NCBI RefSeq assembly: GCF_029916425.1
Contig: NZ_JAHAVQ010000004.1
Coordinates: 1-64,000, forward strand
Direction: 5' to 3'
Origin: Liquorilactobacillus sicerae
Lineage (GTDB): Bacteria; Bacillota; Bacilli; Lactobacillales; Lactobacillaceae
Length of the DNA stretch: 64,000 nt
Positions 14,727 to 24,134 of this stretch are shown here, one piece after another. Position numbers and translations under genes: made by a program. Numbering within the stretch: position 1 is the first letter of the stretch; each line of letters begins with the position of its first letter. Under the pieces are notes generated by a model. The model saw nothing but the letters and a program-made list of their open reading frames with translations, was not told where the DNA came from and did no database searches.

Positions 14727-15626
14727 ATGAAAAAACTAACAAAAATTGCAACAATTATTCTTGCTAGCTCTGCATTATTAGTTGGATGCGGCAAATCAAA
14801 TTCGAGTTCAAGCAGTTCAACTAAAAGCAGTTCAAGTACCCAAGTTTCTGGAAAAATTACAATTGTTGGTTCAACGGCACTTCAACCATTAGTTGAAAAA
14901 GCTGCTGAAAATTTTCAAAGTGACAATTCGAAGGTTAACATTACAGTTCAAGGTGGCGGTTCAGGAACAGGTTTGAGCCAAGTTCAATCGGGTGCAGTAA
15001 CTGTTGGTAACTCTGATATTTTTGCTGAACAGCAAAGCGGAATTAAAGCTAGTAAATTAGTTGATCATAAGGTTGCGGTGGTTGGCATGGCTCCAGTAGT
15101 CAATAAAGAAGCTGGTGTCAAAAATGTCACGATGAAACAATTGCGTGAGATATTTACTGGAAAAATCACTAACTGGAAACAAGTTGGCGGCAAAGATCAA
15201 AGCATTGTTTTGATCAATCGTCCAGAAGGTAGTGGTACTAGGGCAACCTTTGAAGATGCAGTTATGGATGGTCAAACTGCTAAGAAGTCTCAAGAGCAAG
15301 ATTCAAATGGTACTGTTCAAAAAATGGTTGCTCAAACTCCAGGTGCTGTTAGTTATTTAGCGTTTTCTTATATCAAGTCTGACATTCAACCACTCTCAAT
15401 CGACGGAGTTAAACCAACTGATGCTAACGTAACGAATAATAAGTGGAAGATTTGGTCTTATGAGCATATGTATACGAAAGGCAAGCCAAACAAAGTTACT
15501 AAAGCATTCTTAAACTATATGGTTTCTGATAAAGTTCAAAAGAGTTTGGTCAAAGATCTTGGTTACATTTCGATCAGTAATATGAATGTTGCCAAAAATT
15601 CTGCAGGAAAGGTAAGTACAAAATAA
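14727..15626 (+). CDS. pstS: phosphate-binding lipoprotein PstS
   Basis: 299 aa. A signal peptide with lipobox LVGC (lipidated C21) is followed by a Ser-rich linker and a periplasmic-binding-protein fold. VGSTALQPL near the N terminus, GGGSGTGL and NRPEGSGTR are phosphate-contact motifs. It captures phosphate outside the membrane for PstCAB. A purine-rich leader GGAAGGG provides the SD. First gene of the operon, behind a Pho-box array. Confidence 0.95.
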   Translation: MKKLTKIATIILASSALLVGCGKSNSSSSSSTKSSSSTQVSGKITIVGSTALQPLVEKAAENFQSDNSKVNITVQGGGSGTGLSQVQSGAVTVGNSDIFAEQQSGIKASKLVDHKVAVVGMAPVVNKEAGVKNVTMKQLREIFTGKITNWKQVGGKDQSIVLINRPEGSGTRATFEDAVMDGQTAKKSQEQDSNGTVQKMVAQTPGAVSYLAFSYIKSDIQPLSIDGVKPTDANVTNNKWKIWSYEHMYTKGKPNKVTKAFLNYMVSDKVQKSLVKDLGYISISNMNVAKNSAGKVSTK

Positions 15627-15643
15627 AGAAATCGGTGAACTGA

Positions 15644-15811
15644 ATGACAGTTGCGCTGACAATTTTACAAGTAGGATTATTTATTATAACAGCAATCGCT
15701 TTAATTGCTTACATTCATTTAGAATTAAATTGGTCACAATTTCTTGAAGTCACTGGTGGGCTGATAATTTTAGGAGTGACTGGTTGGCTAATTTGGCAGT
15801 TATTGGTTTGA
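15644..15811 (+). CDS. small membrane protein within the pst operon (55 aa)
   Basis: 55-codon ORF, MTVALTILQVGL... to WLIWQLLV, 17 bp after the pstS stop. It has two hydrophobic segments (about 5-24 and 38-55) joined by the polar linker HLELNWSQFLE, so it is a predicted helical hairpin. The SD is weak (GGTG). It lies directly before the stem-loop that separates pstS from pstC. Unknown; it could be a Pst accessory protein or a chance ORF. Confidence 0.45.
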   Translation: MTVALTILQVGLFIITAIALIAYIHLELNWSQFLEVTGGLIILGVTGWLIWQLLV

Positions 15812-15814
15812 TGT

Positions 15815-15864
15815 TTTGGGGAGTGAACAACAGTGAACAACTGTTTAGTTGACTCCCAAATTTT
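15815..15864 (+). terminator. intercistronic stem-loop between pstS and pstC
   Basis: TTTGGGGAGT (15815-15824) pairs with ACTCCCAAA (15852-15860) with one bulge; inner AAC/GTT segments extend the stem, and TTTT follows. Such attenuating or mRNA-stabilising hairpins after the binding-protein gene give excess PstS over the permease. Confidence 0.6.
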
Positions 15865-15883
15865 GGTAGAAAGGTGAATTTTT

Positions 15884-16807
15884 ATGGACCCGATTAAAAG
15901 TAAGATCCAAAATAGCTCCAAAGAAACTCGGCAGGATCTTTATGGCAGAATTATTTCTTACAGTTGTATTGTCTTGATCGTTGTGGTTGTGCTATCGATC
16001 TTTTTCTTTGTTTCTTCAAAAGGAATTGCAACTTTTACTGTCAACCATGTCAATCTCTGGGACTTCTTGAGCGGTAAAAACTGGAATCCGGCAGTGACAG
16101 ACGATAGTGGACATGCTGAATTAGGAGCCTTGCCAATGATTGTTGGTTCTTTCGGAGTAACTTTTTTGGCGGCTTTGTTTGCAACACCGTTTGCAGTCGG
16201 AACAGCGCTTTACATGACAGAAATCGCCTCGCGCCGTGGTGAAAAGTTTTTGCAAAGTGTTGTCGAATTGTTAGTTGGCATTCCTTCAGTTGTTTACGGC
16301 TTTATTGGATTATCGGTTGTTGTGCCTTTTATCAGGCACCATTTTGGCGGTTCAGGTTATGGAATTTTATCTGGGGCGATTGTGCTGTTCGTGATGGTTT
16401 TGCCGACGATCACCTCAATGACAGTTGACAGTTTGCGTGCTGTTCCAAGATTCTATAAAGAAGCATCGTTAGCTTTGGGTGCAACAAAATGGCAAACGAT
16501 TTATAAAGTTATTTTAAGAGCTGCGACTTCAGGAATTCTGACGGCAATTATTTTTGGAATGGCTCGGGCATTTGGTGAAGCCTTGGCAGTTCAAATGGTA
16601 ATCGGAAATAATGCAGTTATGCCTAAGGGGCTGTTTTCATCGGCTTCAACTTTAACAAGTGTTTTAACGATGGGAATTGGTAATACGGTCATGGGAACGG
16701 TCAGCAACAATGCTCTCTGGTCGTTGGCATTGATTTTATTGTTAATGTCGTTAGTATTTAATATTATCGTTCGACTGATCGGTCGCAAAGGGAGGATGCA
16801 GTCATGA
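15884..16807 (+). CDS. pstC: phosphate ABC transporter permease PstC
   Basis: 307 aa with six membrane helices after a short cytoplasmic N terminus. The BPD-transport EAA loop reads EASLALGATKWQTIYKVILRAA. It forms the membrane channel with PstA. ATG after SD AGAAAGGTG. Its stop overlaps the pstA start by 4 bp (ATGA). Confidence 0.95.
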   Translation: MDPIKSKIQNSSKETRQDLYGRIISYSCIVLIVVVVLSIFFFVSSKGIATFTVNHVNLWDFLSGKNWNPAVTDDSGHAELGALPMIVGSFGVTFLAALFATPFAVGTALYMTEIASRRGEKFLQSVVELLVGIPSVVYGFIGLSVVVPFIRHHFGGSGYGILSGAIVLFVMVLPTITSMTVDSLRAVPRFYKEASLALGATKWQTIYKVILRAATSGILTAIIFGMARAFGEALAVQMVIGNNAVMPKGLFSSASTLTSVLTMGIGNTVMGTVSNNALWSLALILLLMSLVFNIIVRLIGRKGRMQS

Positions 16808-17697
16808 AAACTAAAATTGAAAATCAGGTAGCGCTTGCGATTATCAGGTTGATCGCAATTTTAGTTGTAGTGATCTTGGCCTTCTTGCTTGGCGATATTT
16901 TACTAGCTGGCGTTCCGCATATTTCTTGGCATTTCTTGACGGCTCCTTCACAATCATTTACCAGTGGCGGCGGAATTGGTATTCAGCTGTTTAACTCAAT
17001 TTATCTGTTGGTTTTGACGTTGATTATTTCCTTTCCAATCTCATTAGGAGCCGGGATCTTTTTAGCTGAATATGCACCTAAGAATTTTTTAACGGCAATT
17101 GTCCGAATGGCAATCGAAGTTTTAAGTTCGCTGCCTTCAGTTGTTGTGGGCTTATTTGGTTTTTTACTATTTGTGGTTCAGTTGAAAATGGGATTTTCAA
17201 TTTTATCTGGAGCGATTGCGTTGACTTTCTTTAATCTACCTTTGTTGACCAGAAATATTGAGGAATCACTGTCTGCTGTACCAAACCTGCAACGCGAAGC
17301 AGGAATGGCACTAGGTCTTTCTAAGTGGCGGACAGTTACACGAATCATTTTGCCTGAAGCCTTGCCTGGCATTATTACGGGTGTAGTTTTAGGCGCTGGG
17401 CGAGTCTTTGGTGAAGCTGCCGCCTTGATCTATACAGCTGGTCAAAGTGCGACGAATATTGACTTTACGCAATGGAACCCGCTTAATTCGGCTAGTCCGC
17501 TAAATATAATGCGTCCGGCAGAAACTTTGGCGGTTCATATTTGGAAAATTAATTCTGAAGGTGTCATGCCAGATGCCAGTGCAGTTTCAGCTGGTTCGTC
17601 GGCAGTTTTGATTATTGCGGTGCTGTTGTTCAATTTGCTGGCTCGAGTTTTAGGAAATGCTTTGTACCGCAAGTTGACCGCATCCAAGACGAATTAG
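16804..17697 (+). CDS. pstA: phosphate ABC transporter permease PstA
   Basis: 297 aa with six membrane helices. The EAA loop reads REAGMALGLSKWRTVTRIILPEALPG. Second half of the Pst channel. The ATG sits inside the pstC stop (4-bp overlap), indicating translational coupling. Confidence 0.95.
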   Translation: MKTKIENQVALAIIRLIAILVVVILAFLLGDILLAGVPHISWHFLTAPSQSFTSGGGIGIQLFNSIYLLVLTLIISFPISLGAGIFLAEYAPKNFLTAIVRMAIEVLSSLPSVVVGLFGFLLFVVQLKMGFSILSGAIALTFFNLPLLTRNIEESLSAVPNLQREAGMALGLSKWRTVTRIILPEALPGIITGVVLGAGRVFGEAAALIYTAGQSATNIDFTQWNPLNSASPLNIMRPAETLAVHIWKINSEGVMPDASAVSAGSSAVLIIAVLLFNLLARVLGNALYRKLTASKTN

Positions 17698-17707
17698 GAG
17701 GAACAAA

Positions 17708-18517
17708 ATGACAATTAGCAAGTACGATTTAAGTCAAACAGCCATTTTACCGCTTGAGCAAAAAAATCGTGAACTAGCACTTAAAACACAAAATTTACAA
17801 GTCTTTTATGGTAAAAACCAGGCAATTTTTGCAGAGAATTTGGCATTTGAGAGATTTAAAATTACTTCTTTAATTGGTGCTTCTGGTTCGGGCAAATCAA
17901 CATTTTTAAGATCCTTAAACCGAATGAATGATGGGATAGCTCGGGTGACTGGAAAAATTTATTACCGTGGTTTAGATATTAACTCACGAAACATCAATGT
18001 TTATGAAGTCCGCAAGCATATTGGAATGGTTTTTCAACGACCTAATCCATTTTCAAAATCGATTCGTGATAATATTACTTTTGCTTTACGTCAAAATGGA
18101 TTAAAAGATAAAGAACAGCTGGCGGCCAGTGTTGAATCCAGTTTAAAGGATGCAGCTTTATGGGATGAAGTCAAAGACGATCTAGACAAAAGTGCTTGGG
18201 CCTTATCAGGTGGCCAGCAGCAGCGCTTATGCATTGCCAGAACGATTGCAATGAAGCCTGATATTTTGCTGCTTGATGAACCTGCTAGTGCGCTGGACCC
18301 AATTTCAACCAGTAAAATTGAAGAAACTTTGGTCGAATTAAAGCAAAAGTATACAATCATTATTGTGACGCACAACATGCAGCAAGCTTCGCGGATCAGT
18401 GATTATACGGCTTTCTTTCACTTAGGACATATTATCGAGTATGATAAAACTAAGCATATTTTTACAAATCCTAAAATTGAAGCGACTAATGATTATATTT
18501 CTGGAAACTTTGGCTGA
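17708..18517 (+). CDS. pstB: phosphate ABC transporter ATPase PstB (copy 1)
   Basis: 269 aa. Walker A GASGSGKST, signature LSGGQQQR, Walker B ILLLDEPASALDP and an H-loop THN. The SD AGGAGG overlaps the pstA stop. An N-terminal extension of about 20 residues distinguishes it from the second copy. Confidence 0.95.
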   Translation: MTISKYDLSQTAILPLEQKNRELALKTQNLQVFYGKNQAIFAENLAFERFKITSLIGASGSGKSTFLRSLNRMNDGIARVTGKIYYRGLDINSRNINVYEVRKHIGMVFQRPNPFSKSIRDNITFALRQNGLKDKEQLAASVESSLKDAALWDEVKDDLDKSAWALSGGQQQRLCIARTIAMKPDILLLDEPASALDPISTSKIEETLVELKQKYTIIIVTHNMQQASRISDYTAFFHLGHIIEYDKTKHIFTNPKIEATNDYISGNFG

Positions 18518-18532
18518 GAGGGGCAGCAAGCA

Positions 18533-19288
18533 ATGAGTGAATTTATTGAGACAAAAGATGTGCATTTATATTATGGTGAAAAAGAAGCTTTAAAAGGAAT
18601 CAATCTCAGCTTTCCAGCCAATGGAATTAACGCTTTGATTGGACCCTCAGGTTGCGGAAAATCAACTTATTTACGGACTTTGAACCGAATGAATGATTTA
18701 ATTCCTGGGGTCACGATGACCGGCAGTGTCCAAATTAATGGGCAAGATATTTATAGCCCCAAAACTGACACAGTTGAACTTCGCAAAAAAGTTGGCATGG
18801 TTTTTCAACAACCGAATCCATTTCCTTTTTCAATTTACGAAAATGTAACTTATGGTTTACGGATTGCCGGCATTAAAGACAAACAACTGCTGGATGAGCG
18901 AGTTGAAGAAAGTTTGAAACAAGCGGCCGTTTGGGATGAAATTAAGGACACCCTGCATAAGAGCGCCCTTTCACTTTCTGGTGGTCAGCAGCAGCGTGTT
19001 TGCATTGCAAGGGTGCTTGCTGTTAAACCAGATGTCATTTTGCTAGATGAACCGACCAGTGCACTAGATCCGGTTTCCAGCGGACTGATTGAAGATATGC
19101 TGTTGGCAATTCGTGATGACTATACGATCATTATCGTGACTCATAATTTACAACAGGCTTCACGGATTTCGGATCGAACCGCTTTCTTTTTAAATGGCAA
19201 ATTGATTGAGAGTGGTCAAACCAGGCAGATTTTTATGCAGCCACAAAAAAAGGCAACTGATGATTACATCAGCGGTCGCTTTGGTTAA
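18533..19288 (+). CDS. pstB: phosphate ABC transporter ATPase PstB (copy 2)
   Basis: 251 aa. Walker [10 protein letters not shown], signature LSGGQQQR, Walker [14 protein letters not shown] and H-loop THN. It closely resembles the preceding copy along its whole length, a tandem duplication common in Firmicutes pst operons. The two may act as a heterodimer. Confidence 0.95.
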   Translation: MSEFIETKDVHLYYGEKEALKGINLSFPANGINALIGPSGCGKSTYLRTLNRMNDLIPGVTMTGSVQINGQDIYSPKTDTVELRKKVGMVFQQPNPFPFSIYENVTYGLRIAGIKDKQLLDERVEESLKQAAVWDEIKDTLHKSALSLSGGQQQRVCIARVLAVKPDVILLDEPTSALDPVSSGLIEDMLLAIRDDYTIIIVTHNLQQASRISDRTAFFLNGKLIESGQTRQIFMQPQKKATDDYISGRFG

Positions 19289-19301
19289 GGAGGATATAAA
19301 A

Positions 19302-19961
19302 ATGGCTAAGATTTTGTTGAAGCAACTAAAAAGTCTGCATCAAGATTTTGCAGCAATGGGACTTGAAATTGCGACTGCTTTACAGCAGGCAGCTCAAGCT
19401 TTTCGAGCTAAAGATCAAAAACTAGCACAAGCCGTGATTGATCATGATGAAAAAATCAATGAGCAGGAAATTTATTTAGAAAAAAAAGCCACCCAAGTCA
19501 TTGCTCTACAACAGCCGGTTTCTAATGATTTGCGGATCTTGATTACGATTTTGAAGGCCAGTTCTGATCTAGAACGGATTGGAGATCATGTGGCTAAATT
19601 TGCGCAAGCAGCTTTGAAAATTCCTGCGGGAAAGAAAAATTCAATTATTGAAGATGCGATTGCCAAGATGAGTCAGCATGATCATCAAATGCTGCAAGAA
19701 ATTATTCAAGCGTACATCGACAATGATGAAAACGCTGCTAAAGAAATTGCTAAATCAGATTTAAAAACGGATCATTACTTACGTTTGATCCGGCAAGAAG
19801 CAATGAGCACCATGCAAAACGATCCGGACTTTGTCAGTGTTGGGACCGAGTATGTGGTGGTTGCTGCTCATTTGGAACGAATTGGCGACTATGTAACCAA
19901 TGTGGCTGAATGGATTGTCTACACGAATAGTGGAAAAATTGTTGAATTAGGTTTTCATTAG
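19302..19961 (+). CDS. phoU: phosphate transport/signalling regulator PhoU
   Basis: 219 aa, two PhoU three-helix-bundle repeats. Metal-binding-type motifs read SDLERIGDHVAKFA and AHLERIGDYVTNVAE. ATG 19302 is set by SD AAGGAGG; a longer frame upstream overlaps pstB and is not needed. It links Pst activity to PhoPR signalling and tunes phosphate uptake. Last gene of the operon. Confidence 0.95.
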   Translation: MAKILLKQLKSLHQDFAAMGLEIATALQQAAQAFRAKDQKLAQAVIDHDEKINEQEIYLEKKATQVIALQQPVSNDLRILITILKASSDLERIGDHVAKFAQAALKIPAGKKNSIIEDAIAKMSQHDHQMLQEIIQAYIDNDENAAKEIAKSDLKTDHYLRLIRQEAMSTMQNDPDFVSVGTEYVVVAAHLERIGDYVTNVAEWIVYTNSGKIVELGFH

Positions 19962-20077
19962 GCTAAAAAATTCAACTGCTTAAGAGAAAAAATCGGTTAG
20001 CAGGCTGAGACAGTCCTTAATTTCAAAATCCGCTTTCAGAATGGATTTTACAAAAATTCCAAAAATAGTTTATGGCA

Positions 20078-20113
20078 AACTAGGACAAATTAAACTTTGT
20101 CTTAGTTTTTTTT
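20078..20113 (+). terminator. terminator after phoU
   Basis: AACTAGGACAAA (20078-20089) and TTTGTCTTAGTT (20096-20107) form a 12-bp stem with one G-T pair, then eight T. It is about 115 bp past the phoU stop. Confidence 0.85.
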
Positions 20114-20162
20114 GTTTAAAAAAGAATTGAATTTTTAATGAGAATATGCTAATTTTAAATTA

Positions 20163-20181
20163 AATGAAAATCATTCTCATT
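20163..20181. promoter_or_regulatory. Fur box upstream of feoA
   Basis: AATGAAAATCATTCTCATT is a 19-bp Fur-type palindrome (7-1-7 core TGAAAAT-C-ATTCTCA with a single mismatch). It lies just downstream of a -35/-10 pair (TTGAAT 20127, TAATTT 20150) and 20 bp before feoA, so iron-dependent repression is predicted. Confidence 0.75.
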
Positions 20182-20200
20182 TACGAATGGAAGTGCCTGA

Positions 20201-20680
20201 ATGGAATCTTTAGCAGCAATTAAGGAAAAAGGAAAATATATTGTCGTGGATATTATTGGTGCGTCGCATTTTGTACGTCGACTAGCAGAAATGGGACTGG
20301 TAGTTAATTCAAATTTAACAGTAATTTCTGTTTCACAAAACGAAAGCGGCTTAGTAGTCTTTTTAAAGGGCCAGCGCTTAGCGATCAGTGACTCATTAGC
20401 AAGCAGCATTTTAGTCAAAGGAATTGATGAGCTTGGTGATTTGCAAGTTGAACCACTAGCACAATTGGAAACTGGTAAATCTGCCGTTGTCAGCAAAATA
20501 ATTGGTGAGCGCCCCGTTAGAAGGCGCTTGATGGATATGGGCTTGACAAAAAATACCGTGATTAAAATTTTGAGAGTCGCTCCTTTAGGCGATCCAATCG
20601 AATTAGTGTTGCGAGGATATAAATTAAGTATCCGCAAGCAGGAGGCTGAATATATTATGGTGCGGGAGGTGCTTGAATGA
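20201..20680 (+). CDS. feoA: ferrous iron transport protein FeoA (two FeoA domains)
   Basis: 159 aa, about twice a standard FeoA. It has two SH3-like FeoA domains in tandem (about 5-75 and 85-158), each with an R-x-L-x-(E/D)-MG motif: RRLAEMGL and RRLMDMGL. It modulates FeoB in the cytoplasm. Downstream of a Fur box; the stop overlaps the feoB start by 4 bp. Confidence 0.9.
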   Translation: MESLAAIKEKGKYIVVDIIGASHFVRRLAEMGLVVNSNLTVISVSQNESGLVVFLKGQRLAISDSLASSILVKGIDELGDLQVEPLAQLETGKSAVVSKIIGERPVRRRLMDMGLTKNTVIKILRVAPLGDPIELVLRGYKLSIRKQEAEYIMVREVLE

Positions 20681-22812
20681 AAATTGTTGCTTTAGCCGGC
20701 AATCCTAATAGTGGGAAAACCACTCTTTTTAATCTTTTGACGGGCTCAAATCAGTCAGTTGGTAACTGGCCTGGAGTTACAGTTGAAAAAAAACAGGGCC
20801 CATATCGAAAAGATAAAAAGATCATGATTCAAGACTTGCCAGGAATTTATTCTTTATCACCTTATACAGCTGAAGAGGTAGTTTCACGGAAGTATTTGAT
20901 TGAGCAAGGCCCAAGTCTGGTAATCGATATTGTTGATGCTACTAACATTGAACGTAACCTTTATTTGACCTTGCAACTGATGGAAACTGGCCAACCAATG
21001 ATTGTCGCTTTAAATATGATTGATCTTTTAAAAAAACAACAACGAAAAATCAATTTAAAGAAATTAGCCTATCTTTTATCGGTCCCGGTAATCGCAATCT
21101 CGGCTTTAAAAAAGAAAAACATTGATAACTTGCAACGACAAGCAGAACATTCATTAACTGAACAGCCAGCTTATCCACAACCGCAATATGATGAACGGCT
21201 GGAGTCAGCTTTAACGATGATCGAAAAAAATTTGACGGGAATCATTCCAGAAACCAAACTTCGCTGGTATGCAATTAAGTTATTTGAGCGTGATGAACAA
21301 GTTTGGCAAGAAATCAAGTTGGATAATACACGAAAAAAAGATATTGAAAAAACCATTGATACAGCTGAAAAGCTCTTTCAAGATACCAGTGACAGTATTA
21401 TTATCAATGCTCGTTACGAGTTGATTTCACGGCTAGTTAAGATGTGTGTGATTGATGAAAATGATTTTGCGATGAGTTTTAGTGATCGAGTTGATATGGT
21501 GATCACTAATCGTTGGTTAGCACTGCCAATTTTCTTTTTGGTCATGTGGGCAGTCTATTACTTGTCGATTCAAACAATTGGGACAATGGGCAGTGATTGG
21601 ATCAATGATGTTTTATTTGGTAAATTGATTCCTAACTTTGTTCAAGGATGGCTGGTGAAATGGCAAGTTGCTAGTTGGATGCAAGGGCTGGTCATTGACG
21701 GGATCATTAACGGGCTTGGCTCGATTTTAGGCTTTGTACCGCAGATCATGATGCTGTTTTTATGCTTGGGGATCTTAGAAGATTGCGGTTATATGTCCAG
21801 GATTGCTTTTGTTATGGATCGAATCTTTCATCGTTTCAATTTGTCCGGCAAATCATTTATTCCAATGTTGATTTCAACCGGCTGCGGGGTGCCAGGCATT
21901 ATGGCAACTAGGACGATTGAAAATGAAAAAGACCGCAAGATGACAATCATGCTGACGACTTTTATGCCTTGTTCAGCAAAGCTAACCGTTATTGCTTTAG
22001 TCTCAGGGACCTTTTTCCCTGATCAAAGCTGGGTTGCTCCGTCAGCTTACTTTTTAGGAATGGTAGCGGTAGTTGGCTCGGGAATCTTTTTAAAAAAGAC
22101 CAAATTATTTGCCGGGCCACCGTTGCCATTTGTTATGGAACTGCCAGCTTATCATTTTCCAAAACCAGCCAATGTTGGCCGGCAGGTTTTGAATCGGGCT
22201 GATAGCTTCATCAAAAAGGCAGGAACGATTATTTTTGCCTCCTGTGTTTTAATTTGGTTCTTTTCGAGTTTTAACTTTTTATTACAGCCAGTTGGGCAAA
22301 ATCAAAGTATGCTGCGCTATTTTGGTATGGTATTATCACCAGTATTTGCTCCGCTTGGTTTTGGCGACTGGCATACAACAGTTGCTGTTTTGGCGGGCTT
22401 GATTGCCAAGGAAAATTGTGTTGGAACTTTGAGAATTACTTTTGGCAATGCAACAGCAGCGGGTTTTATGACAACTTTGCGGCAGACTTATTTGCCAATC
22501 GCTGGTTACTCATTTTTAGTCTTCAATTTGTTATGTGCTCCTTGTTTTGCAGCAATTGGCACCATGTACAAAGAATTTGGAGACGCAAAATGGACATTGC
22601 GTGCGGTTGCGTATCAAACAGTTCTAGCGTATATTGTTGCGATGTTGATTTATCAGGGTTATCAGGTAGTTGTTGGTCAGGGCAACTGGTTCAGTTTATT
22701 GCTGAGTGGAATCGCAATTGCAGTGATCAGTTATGGACTTTTAATCAAAAAAGATCAAAACGAAGAATTAAATCAATTACAGGCAGACGTACAGGAAGGA
22801 GTTTCAAAATGA
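20677..22812 (+). CDS. feoB: ferrous iron transporter FeoB
   Basis: 711 aa. N-terminal G domain with P-loop GNPNSGKT (8-15), DLPG (53-56) and NMID (G4), then a helical spacer and a membrane domain with two Gate repeats; GCGVPGIMATRTI and APCFAAIGTMYKEFG are conserved pore segments. It imports Fe2+. Translationally coupled to feoA and to the Cys-rich protein downstream. Confidence 0.96.
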   Translation: MKIVALAGNPNSGKTTLFNLLTGSNQSVGNWPGVTVEKKQGPYRKDKKIMIQDLPGIYSLSPYTAEEVVSRKYLIEQGPSLVIDIVDATNIERNLYLTLQLMETGQPMIVALNMIDLLKKQQRKINLKKLAYLLSVPVIAISALKKKNIDNLQRQAEHSLTEQPAYPQPQYDERLESALTMIEKNLTGIIPETKLRWYAIKLFERDEQVWQEIKLDNTRKKDIEKTIDTAEKLFQDTSDSIIINARYELISRLVKMCVIDENDFAMSFSDRVDMVITNRWLALPIFFLVMWAVYYLSIQTIGTMGSDWINDVLFGKLIPNFVQGWLVKWQVASWMQGLVIDGIINGLGSILGFVPQIMMLFLCLGILEDCGYMSRIAFVMDRIFHRFNLSGKSFIPMLISTGCGVPGIMATRTIENEKDRKMTIMLTTFMPCSAKLTVIALVSGTFFPDQSWVAPSAYFLGMVAVVGSGIFLKKTKLFAGPPLPFVMELPAYHFPKPANVGRQVLNRADSFIKKAGTIIFASCVLIWFFSSFNFLLQPVGQNQSMLRYFGMVLSPVFAPLGFGDWHTTVAVLAGLIAKENCVGTLRITFGNATAAGFMTTLRQTYLPIAGYSFLVFNLLCAPCFAAIGTMYKEFGDAKWTLRAVAYQTVLAYIVAMLIYQGYQVVVGQGNWFSLLLSGIAIAVISYGLLIKKDQNEELNQLQADVQEGVSK

Positions 22813-22979
22813 TTGCAACAATTATCTTAGCGATCGTAATTTTTTCAGGAGTTGGTTATATCATATATACGCGTTTCATTAAGCGCAACCACGCGGCTGG
22901 ATGCCATGATTGTGATGATCTCGGTTGTCCGTTAGTTGATCCAGTCAAACTTAAACAACAGGCTCATTTGAAAAAATGA
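22809..22979 (+). CDS. FeoB-associated Cys-rich membrane protein
   Basis: 56 aa. ATG 22809 overlaps the feoB stop by 4 bp. One N-terminal membrane helix (2-21), a basic stretch, then CHDCDDLGC with C32, C35 and C40. This small family accompanies feoB in Firmicutes and may bind iron or assist FeoB, by analogy with FeoC. The longer frame through this region is an artefact of the feoB reading. Confidence 0.88.
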   Translation: MIATIILAIVIFSGVGYIIYTRFIKRNHAAGCHDCDDLGCPLVDPVKLKQQAHLKK

Positions 22980-23084
22980 GAAAACTTAGTGAAAAAATTT
23001 TCAATTATATACTGCGTTTTCATTTAATTTTGTGTTAAAATAAAAATGTACTCAGATGAGTAATATATTTTAGGAGGCTGTTTT

Positions 23085-23948
23085 ATGTCATTCGTAAACG
23101 GTAATGAAATCTTCTCTGCTGCTCGTAAGGGCCATTATGCAGTCGGTGCTTTTAACACAAACAACTTGGAATGGACGCGGGCTATTTTGAAGGGCGCACA
23201 AGAAACCAAGACACCTGTTTTGATTCAGGTTTCCATGGGCGCTGCAAAATACATGGGCGACTATAAGTTAGTTAAGACCCTAGTTGAAAACGAAATGCGT
23301 GTTATGAACATCACTGTACCAGTTATTATGCATCTTGATCATGGTAATTATGAAGCTGCTAAAGAATGTATTGAAGCTGGCTATACTTCAGTTATGTTTG
23401 ATGGTCATGATCTCCCATTCGAAGAAAATCTGGAAAAGACCAAGGAAATTGTTAAATTAGCACATGCTAAAAATATTTCCGTTGAAGCTGAAGTTGGTTC
23501 AATCGGGGGTACTGAAGATGGTATCGTTGGTTTAGGTGAATTAGCTGATGTTGAAGAAGCTAAGAAGATGGCAGCAACGGGTGTTGATTACTTAGCTTGT
23601 GGAATTGGTAATATTCATGGCAAATATCCTGCAAACTGGAAAGGCTTGAGTTTTGATCGGCTGAAGGAATTGGCTGATGTCATTGATACTCCATTAGTTT
23701 TACATGGTGGTTCAGGCATTCCTAAGGAACAAGTTGTCAAAGCTATCAGCATGGGTATTTCAAAAGTTAATATCAACACTGAATGTCAATTATCATTTGC
23801 TGCTGCAACTCGTAAATACATTGAAGCTGGCAAAGATCAACAAGGAAAAGGCTATGATCCTCGTAAGTTATTGGCTGACGGAACACAAGCAATTACTGAC
23901 ACAGTTGAAGAAATCATTAGCTGGTTAGGAACTCCTTCAGTTAAGTAA
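23085..23948 (+). CDS. fba: class II fructose-bisphosphate aldolase
   Basis: 287 aa. Zn-binding D85-H86 in MHLDHGNY, the GSIGG(T)EDG loop, IGNIHGKYP and VLHGGSGIP are all conserved. It cleaves fructose-1,6-bisphosphate in glycolysis. Strong SD TAGGAGG and codon use typical of a highly expressed gene. Monocistronic, with a terminator at 23967. Confidence 0.97.
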   Translation: MSFVNGNEIFSAARKGHYAVGAFNTNNLEWTRAILKGAQETKTPVLIQVSMGAAKYMGDYKLVKTLVENEMRVMNITVPVIMHLDHGNYEAAKECIEAGYTSVMFDGHDLPFEENLEKTKEIVKLAHAKNISVEAEVGSIGGTEDGIVGLGELADVEEAKKMAATGVDYLACGIGNIHGKYPANWKGLSFDRLKELADVIDTPLVLHGGSGIPKEQVVKAISMGISKVNINTECQLSFAAATRKYIEAGKDQQGKGYDPRKLLADGTQAITDTVEEIISWLGTPSVK

Positions 23949-23966
23949 TTTGTATTTTTCGCATTA

Positions 23967-23996
23967 AGAGTATTTCGTTTGAGATACTCTTTTTTT
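23967..23996 (+). terminator. terminator after fba
   Basis: AGAGTATTTC (23967-23976) and GAGATACTCT (23981-23990) form a 10-bp stem with a GTTT loop and a T-run. Confidence 0.88.
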
Positions 23997-24054
23997 GTAG
24001 CAAATTTTGTAAACAAGTCCTGATTGATTATTGGTTTTGTGTTAATATATTATT

Positions 24055-24134
24055 GTTACAGCACATTCCCGAAAGGATTCATTTTTATGTGAAGATGCCT
24101 TGTAACCAAATTTTTGAATGGGGGAATTTATGTG
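24055..24134 (+). promoter_or_regulatory. SMK-box (SAM-III) riboswitch of metK
   Basis: GTTACA (24055-24060) pairs with TGTAAC (24101-24106) to close the element. The conserved core TTCCCGAAAGGAT and GAAGATGCCTTGTAACC matches the Lactobacillales SMK box. The SD GGGGGAA (24120-24126) can pair with upstream TTCCC when SAM is bound, blocking translation of SAM synthetase. Known class; call by motif. Confidence 0.92.

Noticed and set aside
19206-19301. Upstream extension of phoU
   Set aside because: It lies within pstB copy 2; SD AAGGAGG fixes ATG 19302.
22416-22808. Long N-terminal extension of the Feo Cys-rich protein
   Set aside because: It is an out-of-frame reading of feoB; family members start at the hydrophobic helix.
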